A DNA stretch of 64,000 nt from Symbiodinium natans. Lineage: Eukaryota > Sar > Dinophyceae > Suessiales > Symbiodiniaceae. The notes under the pieces were generated by a model. The model made no database searches and was not told where the DNA came from. It saw only the letters and a program-made list of their open reading frames with translations. How positions within the stretch are numbered: position 1 is the stretch's first letter; every line of letters begins with the position of its first letter. Below, one piece after another: positions 16,585 to 27,600 of the stretch. The stretch is taken from assembly GCA_905221605.1 (NCBI GenBank), contig CAJNDS010002699.1:219001-283000 (forward strand), written 5' to 3'. Position numbers and translations under genes: made by a program.

Positions 16585-19500
16585 ATGAGATTCCGAACCC
16601 CGGAGTACCGGCGAAATGGGAACTGACCGCAAAATCTACCAAGATACTGCTGAGAAGCGGTCTGCCGTCTGCATCTCTTGTCGAAGAGACATCCCATGCC
16701 ACAGGTCCTGGATTTCAATCCAGAAAGCCTAGCTCCAGATGACTACTGCTCAACATGGGAGGCGCGAGTTGTGAAGTGCTTTCGCTGTTGAACGAGCCCA
16801 TGTTGCAGATGCCATGGCTGTGTGCAGGTGGAGCTGCTGCTTTGATGCACACCCTCTTGAGTACTTTCCGTGCGTTTGGGCTGCCACCCTCACCTGCTAG
16901 ATTCTGCTTGCTCGGTTTCGGGGATGCGAAGTCATGCTGTGTCAAGCTTCGCGAAGGCGCAGGCAAATCATTATTCATCCGTGAGAATGTTCAGGGTGTA
17001 GGCATCCCGGCAACAATGAGTCCAGTTGCAAAAAGGGCTACTGGTTCACGAGGCTGTTACTCAGTGACTTGAGTGGCCTCATGCTGTACTTGAAGGTTCA
17101 TGGGTACTGCGACGTAGGATCATAATGTCATAAGTAGCCTAAATACGGTGAAAACCACGGTTACCCGACTTACAACCCTACTTAGAAGTACCCATGAACC
17201 TCCAAGTAGGGCTAGAGACCATTTGAGGATCCGCGTGGCGGAAGTTGAAGACGTGGCGGAAGACTTTCAGCAGCTGAGCCCTCGGTTCTCGATTGAGCAG
17301 ATGCCTAGTGAGTGGCATAAACAGAGAGAAAGCAGCTGAAATCTGCTCGCTACAGGCTTCTGGAAATCGAGAACAGCGGTTCGAAAGATCGGGCAGAGGA
17401 TTTTGCCTGACTTTTTGACACCGTTAACCTATGTGTGTTGCTTCCTGTTGCAGCTTCAGGTCCGTGCTTTGGAGTCAGGACTTGGATGCTGCGGCTGTGC
17501 ACTGGCGTGTTCGGAGGCACACGCTGGGTGCCAGTCTCTTACGATGCTCCTGCTTGCACGTCGGGCAAAGTGTTTAAAAGTGTCGTAGCAGAGGCTTCAC
17601 TAAGATTCCACGCGCCAGGTGGATGCCTGAGGGCACATTTTGCATTGCCAGCAGCCGGGAGCGAATTGCCATTTTGCCAAAGCCTCTGTCAGTGTTGCGC
17701 CATGTAGTGGAGCAATTTTCTTCTTCTGTCCCAGTACCGTTTACATCTGTGTGATTGATGTGATGGTGCTGTGTGCCAGGCCCGGCTATGGTTTAGTGCC
17801 CATTGAAGACCAGAATGTGCCTTGGCCGCTACTGAGGGATCAAGCAGCAGCAGCAGCAGTTCTTACAGTGCCTGGTAGGCACCTCCGGTGTCCGTTGCTG
17901 TTGGCGAAGGCTTGGCGACGGTAGACTCCAGTCCAAGGAAGTGACGTATCACACATAGCATGAGCAGTAGACAGCCGTTCCTCCTTCCTGTTTTCTTCTA
18001 AGTTGCGGGGCATTCGGGGCTTCCATCTCCTCTCGAAGTGCCTACTTGCGTCGGAAGGAAAAACGAAAACCATAAGAATGGCAACTCTGAAGAGTAGTCA
18101 GTGGTGCAAAAAAGCGCGCGTAACGGTGCCTTTCCATGCCCAGGGCTGTAGCAGCCTCCCGAAGCCAGGCCAACAGGAGGCAGTGGAGCTCATTGCATCC
18201 CGCGTTGGCCCGGGTGGCAAGGCTCCGTAGATTTTCTGGATCTGTTGACAAAGCATTGCTTTGAGGGTTTGGGGGGGGGGAGGGGGGGTCGAGTTGGAGC
18301 TCTTTTTCTTTCTTTCTTTCTTTTCTGGACCTAAACCATCCTAGTTAACTAATTCAGCCCTAAAACCTGGGAGGGCTTCAAGGCTTCGGTGTGGGGTTCG
18401 CAGCAATGTCTCGTTTTATCTCAGCAGTCGGTTCAAGTGGGTGCAGCTTGAATTGCCCGACGCATGTCAGCAAACCGTTTTTTGCTTGTTAGCCGCGCTA
18501 GGAATTGATGCACGGCGTGCACGGGTCCACTTTGCCGAAGTTCCAAGCACAGTCCGATCCCAGACACCTGTCGGCTTTGGGGGGCTATACCCATGCCAAG
18601 CAAGAAAAAGTGCGGAAAAAAAGGGTGTGCAATCGTGTTGGGGAGGGGATTCTGCTACCCAGACACCTACGGTGGCGGAGACGGCACGGTTTTTGTACCG
18701 CATGCCACGGCGCGTGTAGTGTAGCACAGTCCAGCTAGGCGGAGGGCAGAGACCCAATTTTCAAGAAGGCCGATCACCAAGCAATTGAACCTCCCAGCAC
18801 CCCTTCGTCCTCAGGGTAGTCTGAAACAGTTTGAATCCGGCATGTCAGGGCCACCTCTACCTCAAGAGCCAGGCTTTGAAAGCAAATCGGCCAAACGGCT
18901 GTGTTGACACCTCAGATGGGCATCGAGAAGTGGGCCGGTTGTTGTGCAAAAGGTGAAGAACAGCGGCAGTAAGCCAGACTCCGTGAGTCTTACACGCCGA
19001 CACAGTGGCACTATGAAGAGAGCTCATGAGGCAAAGCCATCGACCCGACTGCTGAGGTCATCATGGATGTGGAGCTGGTCGCCTTGGATCCCTGCCGAGG
19101 GCCTGGCACGCCAGGCGGGGTTCAGTGAGGGCGGCAGAATTTGGCAGATGACCCGTCTGGAATCATTTCTCGCAGCCGAAGGCTTTAAGGACCGGTAGTC
19201 CAATGCACATTGCCCGCAAATCCAATCAGGCCCACATAGCGGGGAATCTCCCACTGGCAAGCGGGCATACGAGTGTCTCCTCATGATCCGATCCTAGCCC
19301 TCCCATCTCCCATGCCATGGTCTTGAGTGCGCAGTGCGTTCCTGACGATGGCGTGACATCGGTGTCACCACGCTGCATAGCCACAATTTCTTGCTTTTGT
19401 CGTTGTCCTTGGTATCCTTTCGATGCTTGTTCTTTCGACTACAAATTCATTGTGTCGTCCACTTTTGTTGCTCAGTACCAGTTCATGTTGTCACCACGCC

Positions 19501-20434
19501 AACCGCGGCGACGATTTCTGATGCCGTAAAGAGTCAATACATAAAAGCAACAATACAACATACACCTTGGCAAAAAAATCACTGAAAACATCAGCAAGAA
19601 ACTCCAAGCAAGCTCGCGCTGTTAGCAAGATTAGCCAACAATGAAGTGAACAAACATCAGCAAAATTCACATCGTCATGACTGTTGGTATTGGTATCACC
19701 CAGACCTCTGTTTCATAATACTGTTCGCATACTGTGCGCTTCTCGTACTGCTCCCACTGCCACTGCTTGCATTGCTGATTTGTGTGCTGCTATTTTTGGC
19801 GTTTTTGCTCTGCACACGCATGTGAACCTGAATGATGTTGCTAATGCCATGATCCCGGATTGGTGGTGAACGCATGCCACTATTATTCCCATGCCTAGCA
19901 TATGTGTGACACATACGACTGGTGCATGTACTGCGCTCATGTACAAGCGGGAGTTTGCACCTTCGCATGACCCGAGGCTGAGCCGGCAGGCGGAGGTGAA
20001 CGGAGCATGAATGTGCACAGCCTCTTGCAAGAAGGACGTGCCGTCACCCTCTCCATTGTTGGTCCTTTCCTCGCCGGGGCGGCTGGAGTCGGTTTGCTTT
20101 GGCAGTTGACGTCCCTCGGCACAGTGGCTCGCAATTCCCCACTTCCCCGTTCTGACTCTGGTTGCTATGTAATGATGCTCTAAATGATGCAACAGACTAT
20201 GTGTCTTCACTCCGAAAGCTGCATTGTTTTTTTCATTTTTTTTTTAGGGGGGGGGGGGGAGGTTCTCATAATTCTTGTGTGATCTGATGGCTTGGACGGC
20301 TGCAATGCTGCCACAAGTCAGTGAGCCCGCTTTGCATCAAAAGGTGCTTGGCCCAGCACTTGAACCGGACACTGCGGATTCTGCCGCATGAGCGCTCGTT
20401 GACGACGACGCAGCGCGAGGCTGGGAAGGGAAGT
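16585..20434. other. intergenic DNA between the retrotransposon and the methyltransferase gene
   Basis: No gene supported. It holds a foldback element (17087-17208), G-rich runs at about 18271-18288 and 20248-20261, and short T/C repeats near 18302. I looked for a sulfoxide-synthase (FGE-like) part of OvoA upstream of 20435 and saw none. Confidence 0.45.
17087..17208. mobile_element. small foldback (MITE-like) element
   Basis: Terminal inverted repeats of 22 bp (21 matching), TACTTGAAGG... and its complement, enclose 78 bp with no coding potential. The length and structure fit a MITE. I do not see a clear target duplication. Confidence 0.6.
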
Positions 20435-21597
20435 ATGGGATCTCGAGCTTACGAAACTCAGACGGCTGTCAACGAGTACTTGCACTTCCACTACGGGCCG
20501 CAATCAGTTCAGCTGAAGATGGCCGTGCAGGGAGCGTCGCAGGTAACTTGGGGATTTCAGCGCGTACTGGAGGTGTGCCTGACATATTCCACAGGGTCGG
20601 AGCACGCCTTGGATGTGGGGTGCGCCGTTGGCGGCAGCACCTTCGCCTTGAGCTCCCGTTTCCAGCATGTGGTCGGTGTTGACACATCGAACGCTTTCAT
20701 CCAAGCTGCATGCTCCTTGCAGAGATCAGGGTCTATGCCGTACTTGGTGCCTGGCCGTGGCGAGCCTTGCCAGCTTTTTCAGTCCAGTCAAGCCCCCTAC
20801 TTAGTATCCTACTAGTATGTTAAATTCAAGGCATGATGCACTGAACAAGCATTCCCAGTTAGGAGAGTTGGGCTTTTATCCCTCTCGACGCACGTCCAGC
20901 TCGCTGCAGCTTCGCATGCGTGGACGTCATGGATTTCATGCGCTCAGGTGCCTTACCCAGTACAGAAGCGGCTCGCACATGCAGATGTCTTGCTTGACCC
21001 TTGAGACTCTGTGAGTGGGGAGGTGCTCAGTTCGACTTAATTCTGGCCTGCAACGTCCTGTGCCGGTTGAGGGCACCAAGAGCTTGGCTAAGTTTGCTTC
21101 GAGATGCTTTGTCCTTGAATGGGATCGTGGTCTTGGCCACCCCCTACGCGTGGCTCGAAGCATGGACGCCACCAACAGCTCTTCGGATGAATCAGGAATT
21201 TTTTGGGTGGTCCCGTGTGACCCGAGTGGCGAGCGTGTGCATTGTGTGTGTGTGTGTGTCCCTATTCAGGAGTGGATGGGGCGATCCAGCGAGGAAAGCT
21301 CCACAACTCTCACTGCTTTCATGCAAGAGACCATGCCTCAGGATGGCATGAGTCAACGATACAGTGCGTAGGGGCGTAGGCGTTGAATGGCTAAGTGTGC
21401 TTAAGCGAAGGCACCTTGATTAGATGCGGGATCAAGCCATGCTAGCGATAGAAGGCGGCAGACATCTCGCATGGTTCATGCTCTTTGCATTCCCGAGGCT
21501 CGGCTTCAAGGAACTGCACAGAGAGGAGGTCGCTTTTGTGCTGGTGTCTCGCCAGTCTTTTGCCACAGTTCCCCCGTGTTGCAAACGATGTTTATGA
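20435..21597 (+). CDS. OvoA-type 4-mercaptohistidine N1-methyltransferase-like protein, five exons
   Basis: Modelled exons are 20435-20759, 20864-20947, 21023-21177, 21270-21328 and 21498-21597 (stop TGA 21595-21597). They total 723 nt, so 240 residues. Introns of 104, 75, 92 and 169 bp start GC, GT, GC and GA; all end AG followed by G. The product has the stand-alone SAM-methyltransferase pattern of the OvoA C-terminal family: YETQ...EYLHFHYG, ALDVGCAVGGS (SAM motif I), VVGVD, FDLILACNVLCRL, ATPYAWLEAWTPP and EEVAFVLVS near the end. That family methylates the imidazole of 4-mercaptohistidine in ovothiol synthesis. OvoA is usually fused behind a sulfoxide-synthase module, which I do not see upstream, so this is either free-standing or missing 5' exons. 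The start ATG is chosen by family length. Confidence 0.75.
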
Positions 21598-23206
21598 CTC
21601 CGTTGCTTTACTTTGGCTGAGGCGCAAAACGAGCGGATACACGAGCTCTTCATTTCTGAGCTAACTGCTTGGAAGCTGAAGCAGTGAGTGCTTCAGCAGA
21701 TTTTAACACTCATCTTCTGTCTAGGTGCCATGCGAGAGCCAACGAACTCCCAACCGAGCACATGAGACCAGCCATGAGACCAGCTCCCCGAACTGGGACC
21801 GGCAGTTGCCACGGGGCGAAGAAAAGGTATCCCTTTGAGCTTGCCTCTGGATTTCATCGTGAAAAGGGGGTCGGAGTCTTCTCAAGTGGACCAGAATCGC
21901 CGCAGCGTGGCAGAAGCTGCGCGAAGATGTCGACTGCATGCTGGCAGATTCGGCAAGTAGTACCAGAACCCACGCCCCCCTAAGTCTTAGCATGATGCAG
22001 TTCCTGTCCATGCTTGGAAAATCTCGCACCATCTTCGTGTGAAGGCTGGAGGGGGTGGCAGAGCCTTATCAGCGAGCGTGAGACTGGCGACAGCTGGCTG
22101 GACGAAGCGGATGGCCGAAGGTCCTAGACTTGGCACCAGAGGGAGGCACACCCAGGAAACCATCAGCACGCACTGGCGAATTGTTGGGCAGCCTGAGAGC
22201 AGTTGGAGTTGTTGTGTGGCAGCCAATGAGGAAGCAGCTCGAAACTTTCGGGACTCTGCGGAAGTCCACCGAGGATGATGCTTGTTCTGGCTGCGCATGC
22301 TCGATTCAGGCTCTGCTCAACAGCCGTGACTTCGCAGGGCACTCGTGATACGGGGCTCAAGCGCATGTTGATGGCGAGACGAAGAGCGACAGCACAACTT
22401 TCATTAGAGAGCTCGTCCAAGATCCAGCACATGTTCGCGTAGTCTGTCCGAGCTTCAATGCCATGAGAATTCGGGAGGGCTTGCGCTGATGGCTTCGTCT
22501 CGGATCGGCTGCGTGTGCCTGCTCTTTGCAGGCAGCCGTTGTTGTTGCGTCGGAATCAGTGCAGGGGCAGTTGTGAGGGCAAGGTACTGAGTCGCAAAAC
22601 CGAAGAGCAGAGCAGTCTGAAACATGGGCAGGCGTCGCAGTTTCATCCGTTGTGCCGGATCCTGCGCAGGCCAAGCTTTCGGGCAGAAGGGATGCCGTGA
22701 GTTAAAAAGTGTTGGAAAGGAGGCGATGAAAGGGGGAGAGATGCAGAGAGATAGAGGGGGACTACGTGGGAAGCCACTACCCTTCGCAACCAACAACCAA
22801 CATCAACACCAGCAACGTAAACAACTTCAACCTCTCCCCACAACCCACGACACATGCACCGGTTTCACTCCAACGAACCAAGTGGAGTGCCTCTGGGGGC
22901 AACTCCTTCGGGGGTTACGTGCGCTGGAAGGAAGGAAGGCAGGAAGGAAGGGGAGTACGTGCAGAGGAAGGAAGGAAGACAGAACGAGAAGGAGAGAGAG
23001 TGGCTTCACCGGCTAACGGCAATCTTTTGTTCAAGCCGCTGTGTCGAACGTAGCCAGGGCTATGCCGGGCACCGTTAGTGTCAGATGTGATGACATCGGG
23101 GGATGTGTGTGGGGTTTTTTCCCCACCTTCGGTGTGGGGTTGTTAGATGTTAAACTCCATTCTTCTCCTCGCCCGGAACTCTTCTCCTTGCCGGTCTATT
23201 CCAAGA
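21598..23206. other. intergenic DNA
   Basis: No gene supported. GGAA-type purine repeats occur at about 22925-22995, and a short hairpin of CCCCAC/GTGGGG type at about 23122-23141. Confidence 0.4.
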
Positions 23207-23510
23207 GACTCCCTGAAATGCCCAATCCAGAGACTCGCTAAAATGCCCAACCCAGACACTGCCTGGAGTGCCCAACCCCAGAGACTGCCTGGAGTGCCCA
23301 ACCAGAGAGATGTTTTGGAGTGCCCTACCCCCGAGACTCCCGGAGTGCCCAACCCCAGACACTCCCTAAAGTGCTCAACCCCAGAAACTCCTTGGAGTGC
23401 CCAACCCCAGAGACTCCTTCAATGCCCAACCCCAGAGACCCCAACCCCAGAAACCCAACCCCACAAACTCCTTCAGTGCCCAACCCCAGAGACTCCCTGA
23501 AGTGCCCGAA
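23207..23510. repeat. minisatellite, unit about 25 bp
   Basis: About a dozen imperfect tandem copies of a unit containing AGAGACTCC and AGTGCCCAACCCC. Both strands stay open through parts of it, giving Pro/Asn/Thr- or Gly/Val/Leu-rich translations that I regard as repeat artefacts. Confidence 0.85.
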
Positions 23511-24690
23511 AAATCCAAATCCCCAAGGTGGGCACGTTCGAAGTAAAATAATTTTGACTGTTACCCCTGCTTTGTTGTTCACTCGAAGATCACCGATAGC
23601 TACCTTGCATGTTTTTTCCCTCCATTTCCGGCCACTTGGTTTCCCGCGGCGTTTGAACAAGCTTCACGGAAGGGGGTTCCTCCAAGGTAGCGGCAAAAAA
23701 GGAGCGATATCGATATTCCCCCAAGTTCCTTGGTTCCACCTGACCTAAGCCCCCAAGAAAGAACGAGAGAGAGAGAGAGAGCACTCGCAAGCCCGAACTT
23801 GTTTCTGCGGCTCCAATACCGGGGCGGGCGATGATGCCCGCAGCTTCGGCCCCAAGAAAGAAAGAAAGGAAGAAAGAAAGAAATAATGCATAAGCCGGTC
23901 AGCGCATGGAAGTAAGGCCAAGTTTCACCGAGCCGGCTTTTGGGGAGGAAGGTTCACCTCAAGATGGCACTCGGGATCGCGTGAGGGGTCATTGCGACCC
24001 CCCAAGCCCAGCAGAAGACGAAGAAGAAGGAGAATAAGTTGAAGAAGACGAGAGAGCGAGAGCGAGAGAAGGAAAGAAATGAATAAAGAAAAAGGATGGA
24101 AAGAAAGAAAGTAAGAAAGTAAGAAGGAAAGAAGGAAAGAAGGAAATTATGAAAGACATAAAAACATAAAGAAAGAAGGAAGGAAAGAAAGACATAAAGA
24201 CATAAGGAAAGAAGGAAAGAAGGAAATAAGGAAAGAAGGAAATGAAGAAAGACATAAGAACATCAAGAAAGAAGGAAGGAAAGAAAGACATAAAGACACA
24301 AGGAAAGAAGGAAATAAGGAAATCAGGAAATAAAACAATAAATGAATAAAGAAAAGGACGGACAGAAATAAAGAAATCACAAAAAGGCGTTGGGCGGGGG
24401 AGACAGATTGTTTCCAAGGTCTTGGACTGGCGCTGTAAGCAAATGTATGCAAGGCATGCCCAATGTGTGTCGGGCTCCTTTGTGGCTGCACGCTTTGCGT
24501 CTTCGTCCTATCATCCTTCTTGGGCAGCACGGGCCAAAGCTGTGGCGGCATGCATGTGACAGGTGCATGAATGCAAACTGGCAACGCGCAATACGAGTCC
24601 CCCCCAATCACGACCACGTGAGATCGGTGCAGGTCAAACACGCCCTGCGTGGTTCGAGTGGTCCTTCCACGCCGCGGGGTTGCACTTAAT
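23511..24690. repeat. purine-rich simple repeats
   Basis: GAAA/GGAA-type repeats occur at about 23850-23885 and densely at 24040-24390, with irregular AT-containing steps. The minus-strand frames across it (Phe/Ser/Leu-rich) are composition artefacts. No gene is seen in the rest of the interval. Confidence 0.75.
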
Positions 24691-27600
24691 CTATCCACTA
24701 TTAGAAGCTTGACCCTGGGAAAGGCAGGTTAACACATTGTAATGAGTCTGACATTTGCTACCGTTGCCATTTTTCACTACAAAGCCGGGGAAGCCGGGGT
24801 CTTTGCACTAAGGTCTGCTGTTACTCCACATGGTCCCAATGGAGAGGCGCCTGGTGAGGCACCGCCTATTTGATTGCATGAAAGGGTATTGTATCATTGT
24901 GTGGGATCCTACAATAAGGATTGTAGTGTTTCGGGTAGGATATATATATATATGCCATTGGTTAACGCCTGTAAACGCGTTTTGCCGTAAAACACGCTGT
25001 CTTTCAGGCCTCTGATTCGCGGCAGCTTCTCCTGGAAGTCCACTTCTGCGAATCGACGTTGGATATCTTAAACCCGGAGAACATCCATCCCATTTGGACC
25101 GTAACTTGGATGGAAAGGTCTCTGTCTACAAGTAAGCCGATCATGGGCAACCTCCAGCAACAACTGAAGCGCCGGAATCAACCCCGCAAACAAGTAACCA
25201 GTGGCCGCAGAGATGCAAAGGATGGCCCAAGCATACAGGCAAGACTGTTAATGGCCCCTCGCCAAAGAAATCTGTGACAGCTGGGAAAGCAACCGAGGAA
25301 CCCTCATGGATGCAAGATGGCCGCTCAGACTGTCACAAACACGGGACGGATTCCCTGTGGGTACGGTCTGTGTAAGGGAGAGATCACAACGGTTCAGCTG
25401 CCAAGCATGCCTCAGGTGCAGCCATTTTTCTGAGTGTGTATGTGGGAATCACCACCGTTTGCGGCTTACGCTCGGTCACTGGCTGGCTGCGCAGGCTGCA
25501 GGCCAGTCGGTCACTTACGCCGAGGCCCTGATAGCTCTGGCCTCCGTGATGGATTGCCGGAAATCTCCGGCACCTCGGCTTCAGGTCATGCGAGAACGAG
25601 CGAGCGGCAAAACCTGAAGCCCAAAACTGTGCTCATGCTCAGTCTTTAGGGAATGAGCTGAGAAGACAAAGATGAGAAAGCTGGCTCAAAACCCAGGTGT
25701 TGGAGCGCATACAGGAAGCCCGGAAAGAAGCGAATCATGACTCTTGACTTACATCTGCGACCTTCTTTTGCGCATCCCTGCCACCTTGTAGACGTGTAAT
25801 CGTACGTGTGTTGCGTCACATGGTGCACCTCAGGTGCATCATGGCGAGGGAGGGGCACTGAAAAGAAGCGCCATGCATTGTATTAGCATTGCATTGTGGA
25901 GGTCCTCTCATAAGACTCTATAGAGCTAATTAGGGCTACACCTGCAGAGCCAAGGTCTGACGGAGCGCTACGGCACCAGAACGGACATAGTTACCGAGAT
26001 CCTTGAACAGATAACCGACAAGCAGGAAGCGGAGAAAATCGCCCGGAGAACGGCGCAGCTGCGATTGCTCCTGAAGCCTGATGCAGAGGAAGCCAGGACA
26101 GGGCAGTGGCAAAACTGAGCCCCAGCTTTGCACCATTTTTGTCATCGGGACTTGGTATCGGTCCTGCTTGCCATGTAGTGTCGCATGCGACATCTGTCAT
26201 CTTTCGCAGGAAGAAGGCGTGCCTTGGCAGATGTTGATTCACTCCCTCTCGATGCCATTAGCCTCTGAAGCCCCTGCACAGATTTTGCTTTTTCTCCTCC
26301 GCAGACTAAGCCACTGCACAAGGTGTCTATAGAAGTGTGGGGCAGTTGAGTTGTGGGGTCTTTTGGCTCCGAACTTCAGGGTTTCCTTCTGCACTGAGGA
26401 TGGCCCAAGTCCTCGCCCACTTCTGCGCCCGCTTCTCCTTGAGGTTCTACATGGCAGGACTGGAGCCAGATCCTTGCCTTTTTATGCTTCTTCTGTTAAA
26501 AAATAAGATCATGAAATATGTGAAATTAAAAGTGTCGATTCTCAGCTCGGGCCCGCAGCTCAGGCAGCATTCCAGCACATTCGATCAGAAGAGCTGCACA
26601 CCGAGGGCCAAGCCGTTCCCGCCTTAGTTGGGACGCAAGACAGGTGGCCCGCCGGCCCGCCATGCAAACCCAAATGTTGCTCAGAGCGCAGGTTGTGCAG
26701 GAATTTCTCCTGCTGCCGCAATGGCAACAGGCTCGGATTGCATTCCTGACTTCGATCCGGCTGGTGACTGGTTTTTTTCCGAACTACTCTCTTCCTCGGT
26801 CTGCACCTTGGCAAAGTCCTTCTTACAAGGGCACTTAGTATGGGCCCTTTAAAAACCTTTAGGTGAAGTTCATTGCGTAGTAGTCCATGTTACGGTACGC
26901 ATTTTGGATTCGCGCTGAAACATTAGGCACGGGTGGCGGCCACGCTGATTCAGGGCCTGGCGGCGGCTGCCACAGCTTGCACGATCTCCTCGTACATGGG
27001 CTGGAAGGTCGGTGGCGCCCCCAAGACTGTTCAAGACTTACCTCTGCGAGATTGAGAAAACTCGTAGCCAAGGTCGATCTGAGAAGCGCCGCGCCTGGCT
27101 TCTCTCCAACGAAATCCGAAGACCTTGTCTAGCAGATAACCTTCGAGTACCTGAAGAGTGCCGCCTTTCAGGTGCCATCCGACTGACGATCTAACAAGGT
27201 GGCCCAGCGCTTTTGTGTGAACTACAGAGTTCGTTTCTGATTGATGAGATGTGCATAGTGCCCCCTGTGATGAAGGTACGTGCGAGAATGCTTCCTCGCC
27301 TTTTTTTGCCTGCTGATTCAGGAGATGCCTTACTATGCCGCTGTCTTGGACTCATCCCAACCCCCCTTCCTCCCGGCAGAGTACCCCTTACGTCTTACGT
27401 ACTCTCGGAAGCTACTCCAATCTAATCAGCCCGGAGTGAACGCAGCCTGCAACTCGAAGCTGCGACGTGCCGCCGTGAGGTCATCTTGAGAATTCGCCGG
27501 GACGGCTTCCTCCACGCTGGATGGAATAAGTTCGCCTTGGCCTGTTGCTCATGGTTCAGGAGAAGATCCTTAGCTTGTTTAGAGAAAGAGTGGGTTTCAT

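Noticed and set aside
24000-24700. Phe/Ser/Leu-rich minus-strand frames resembling membrane proteins
   Set aside because: Composition effect of purine-rich simple repeats.
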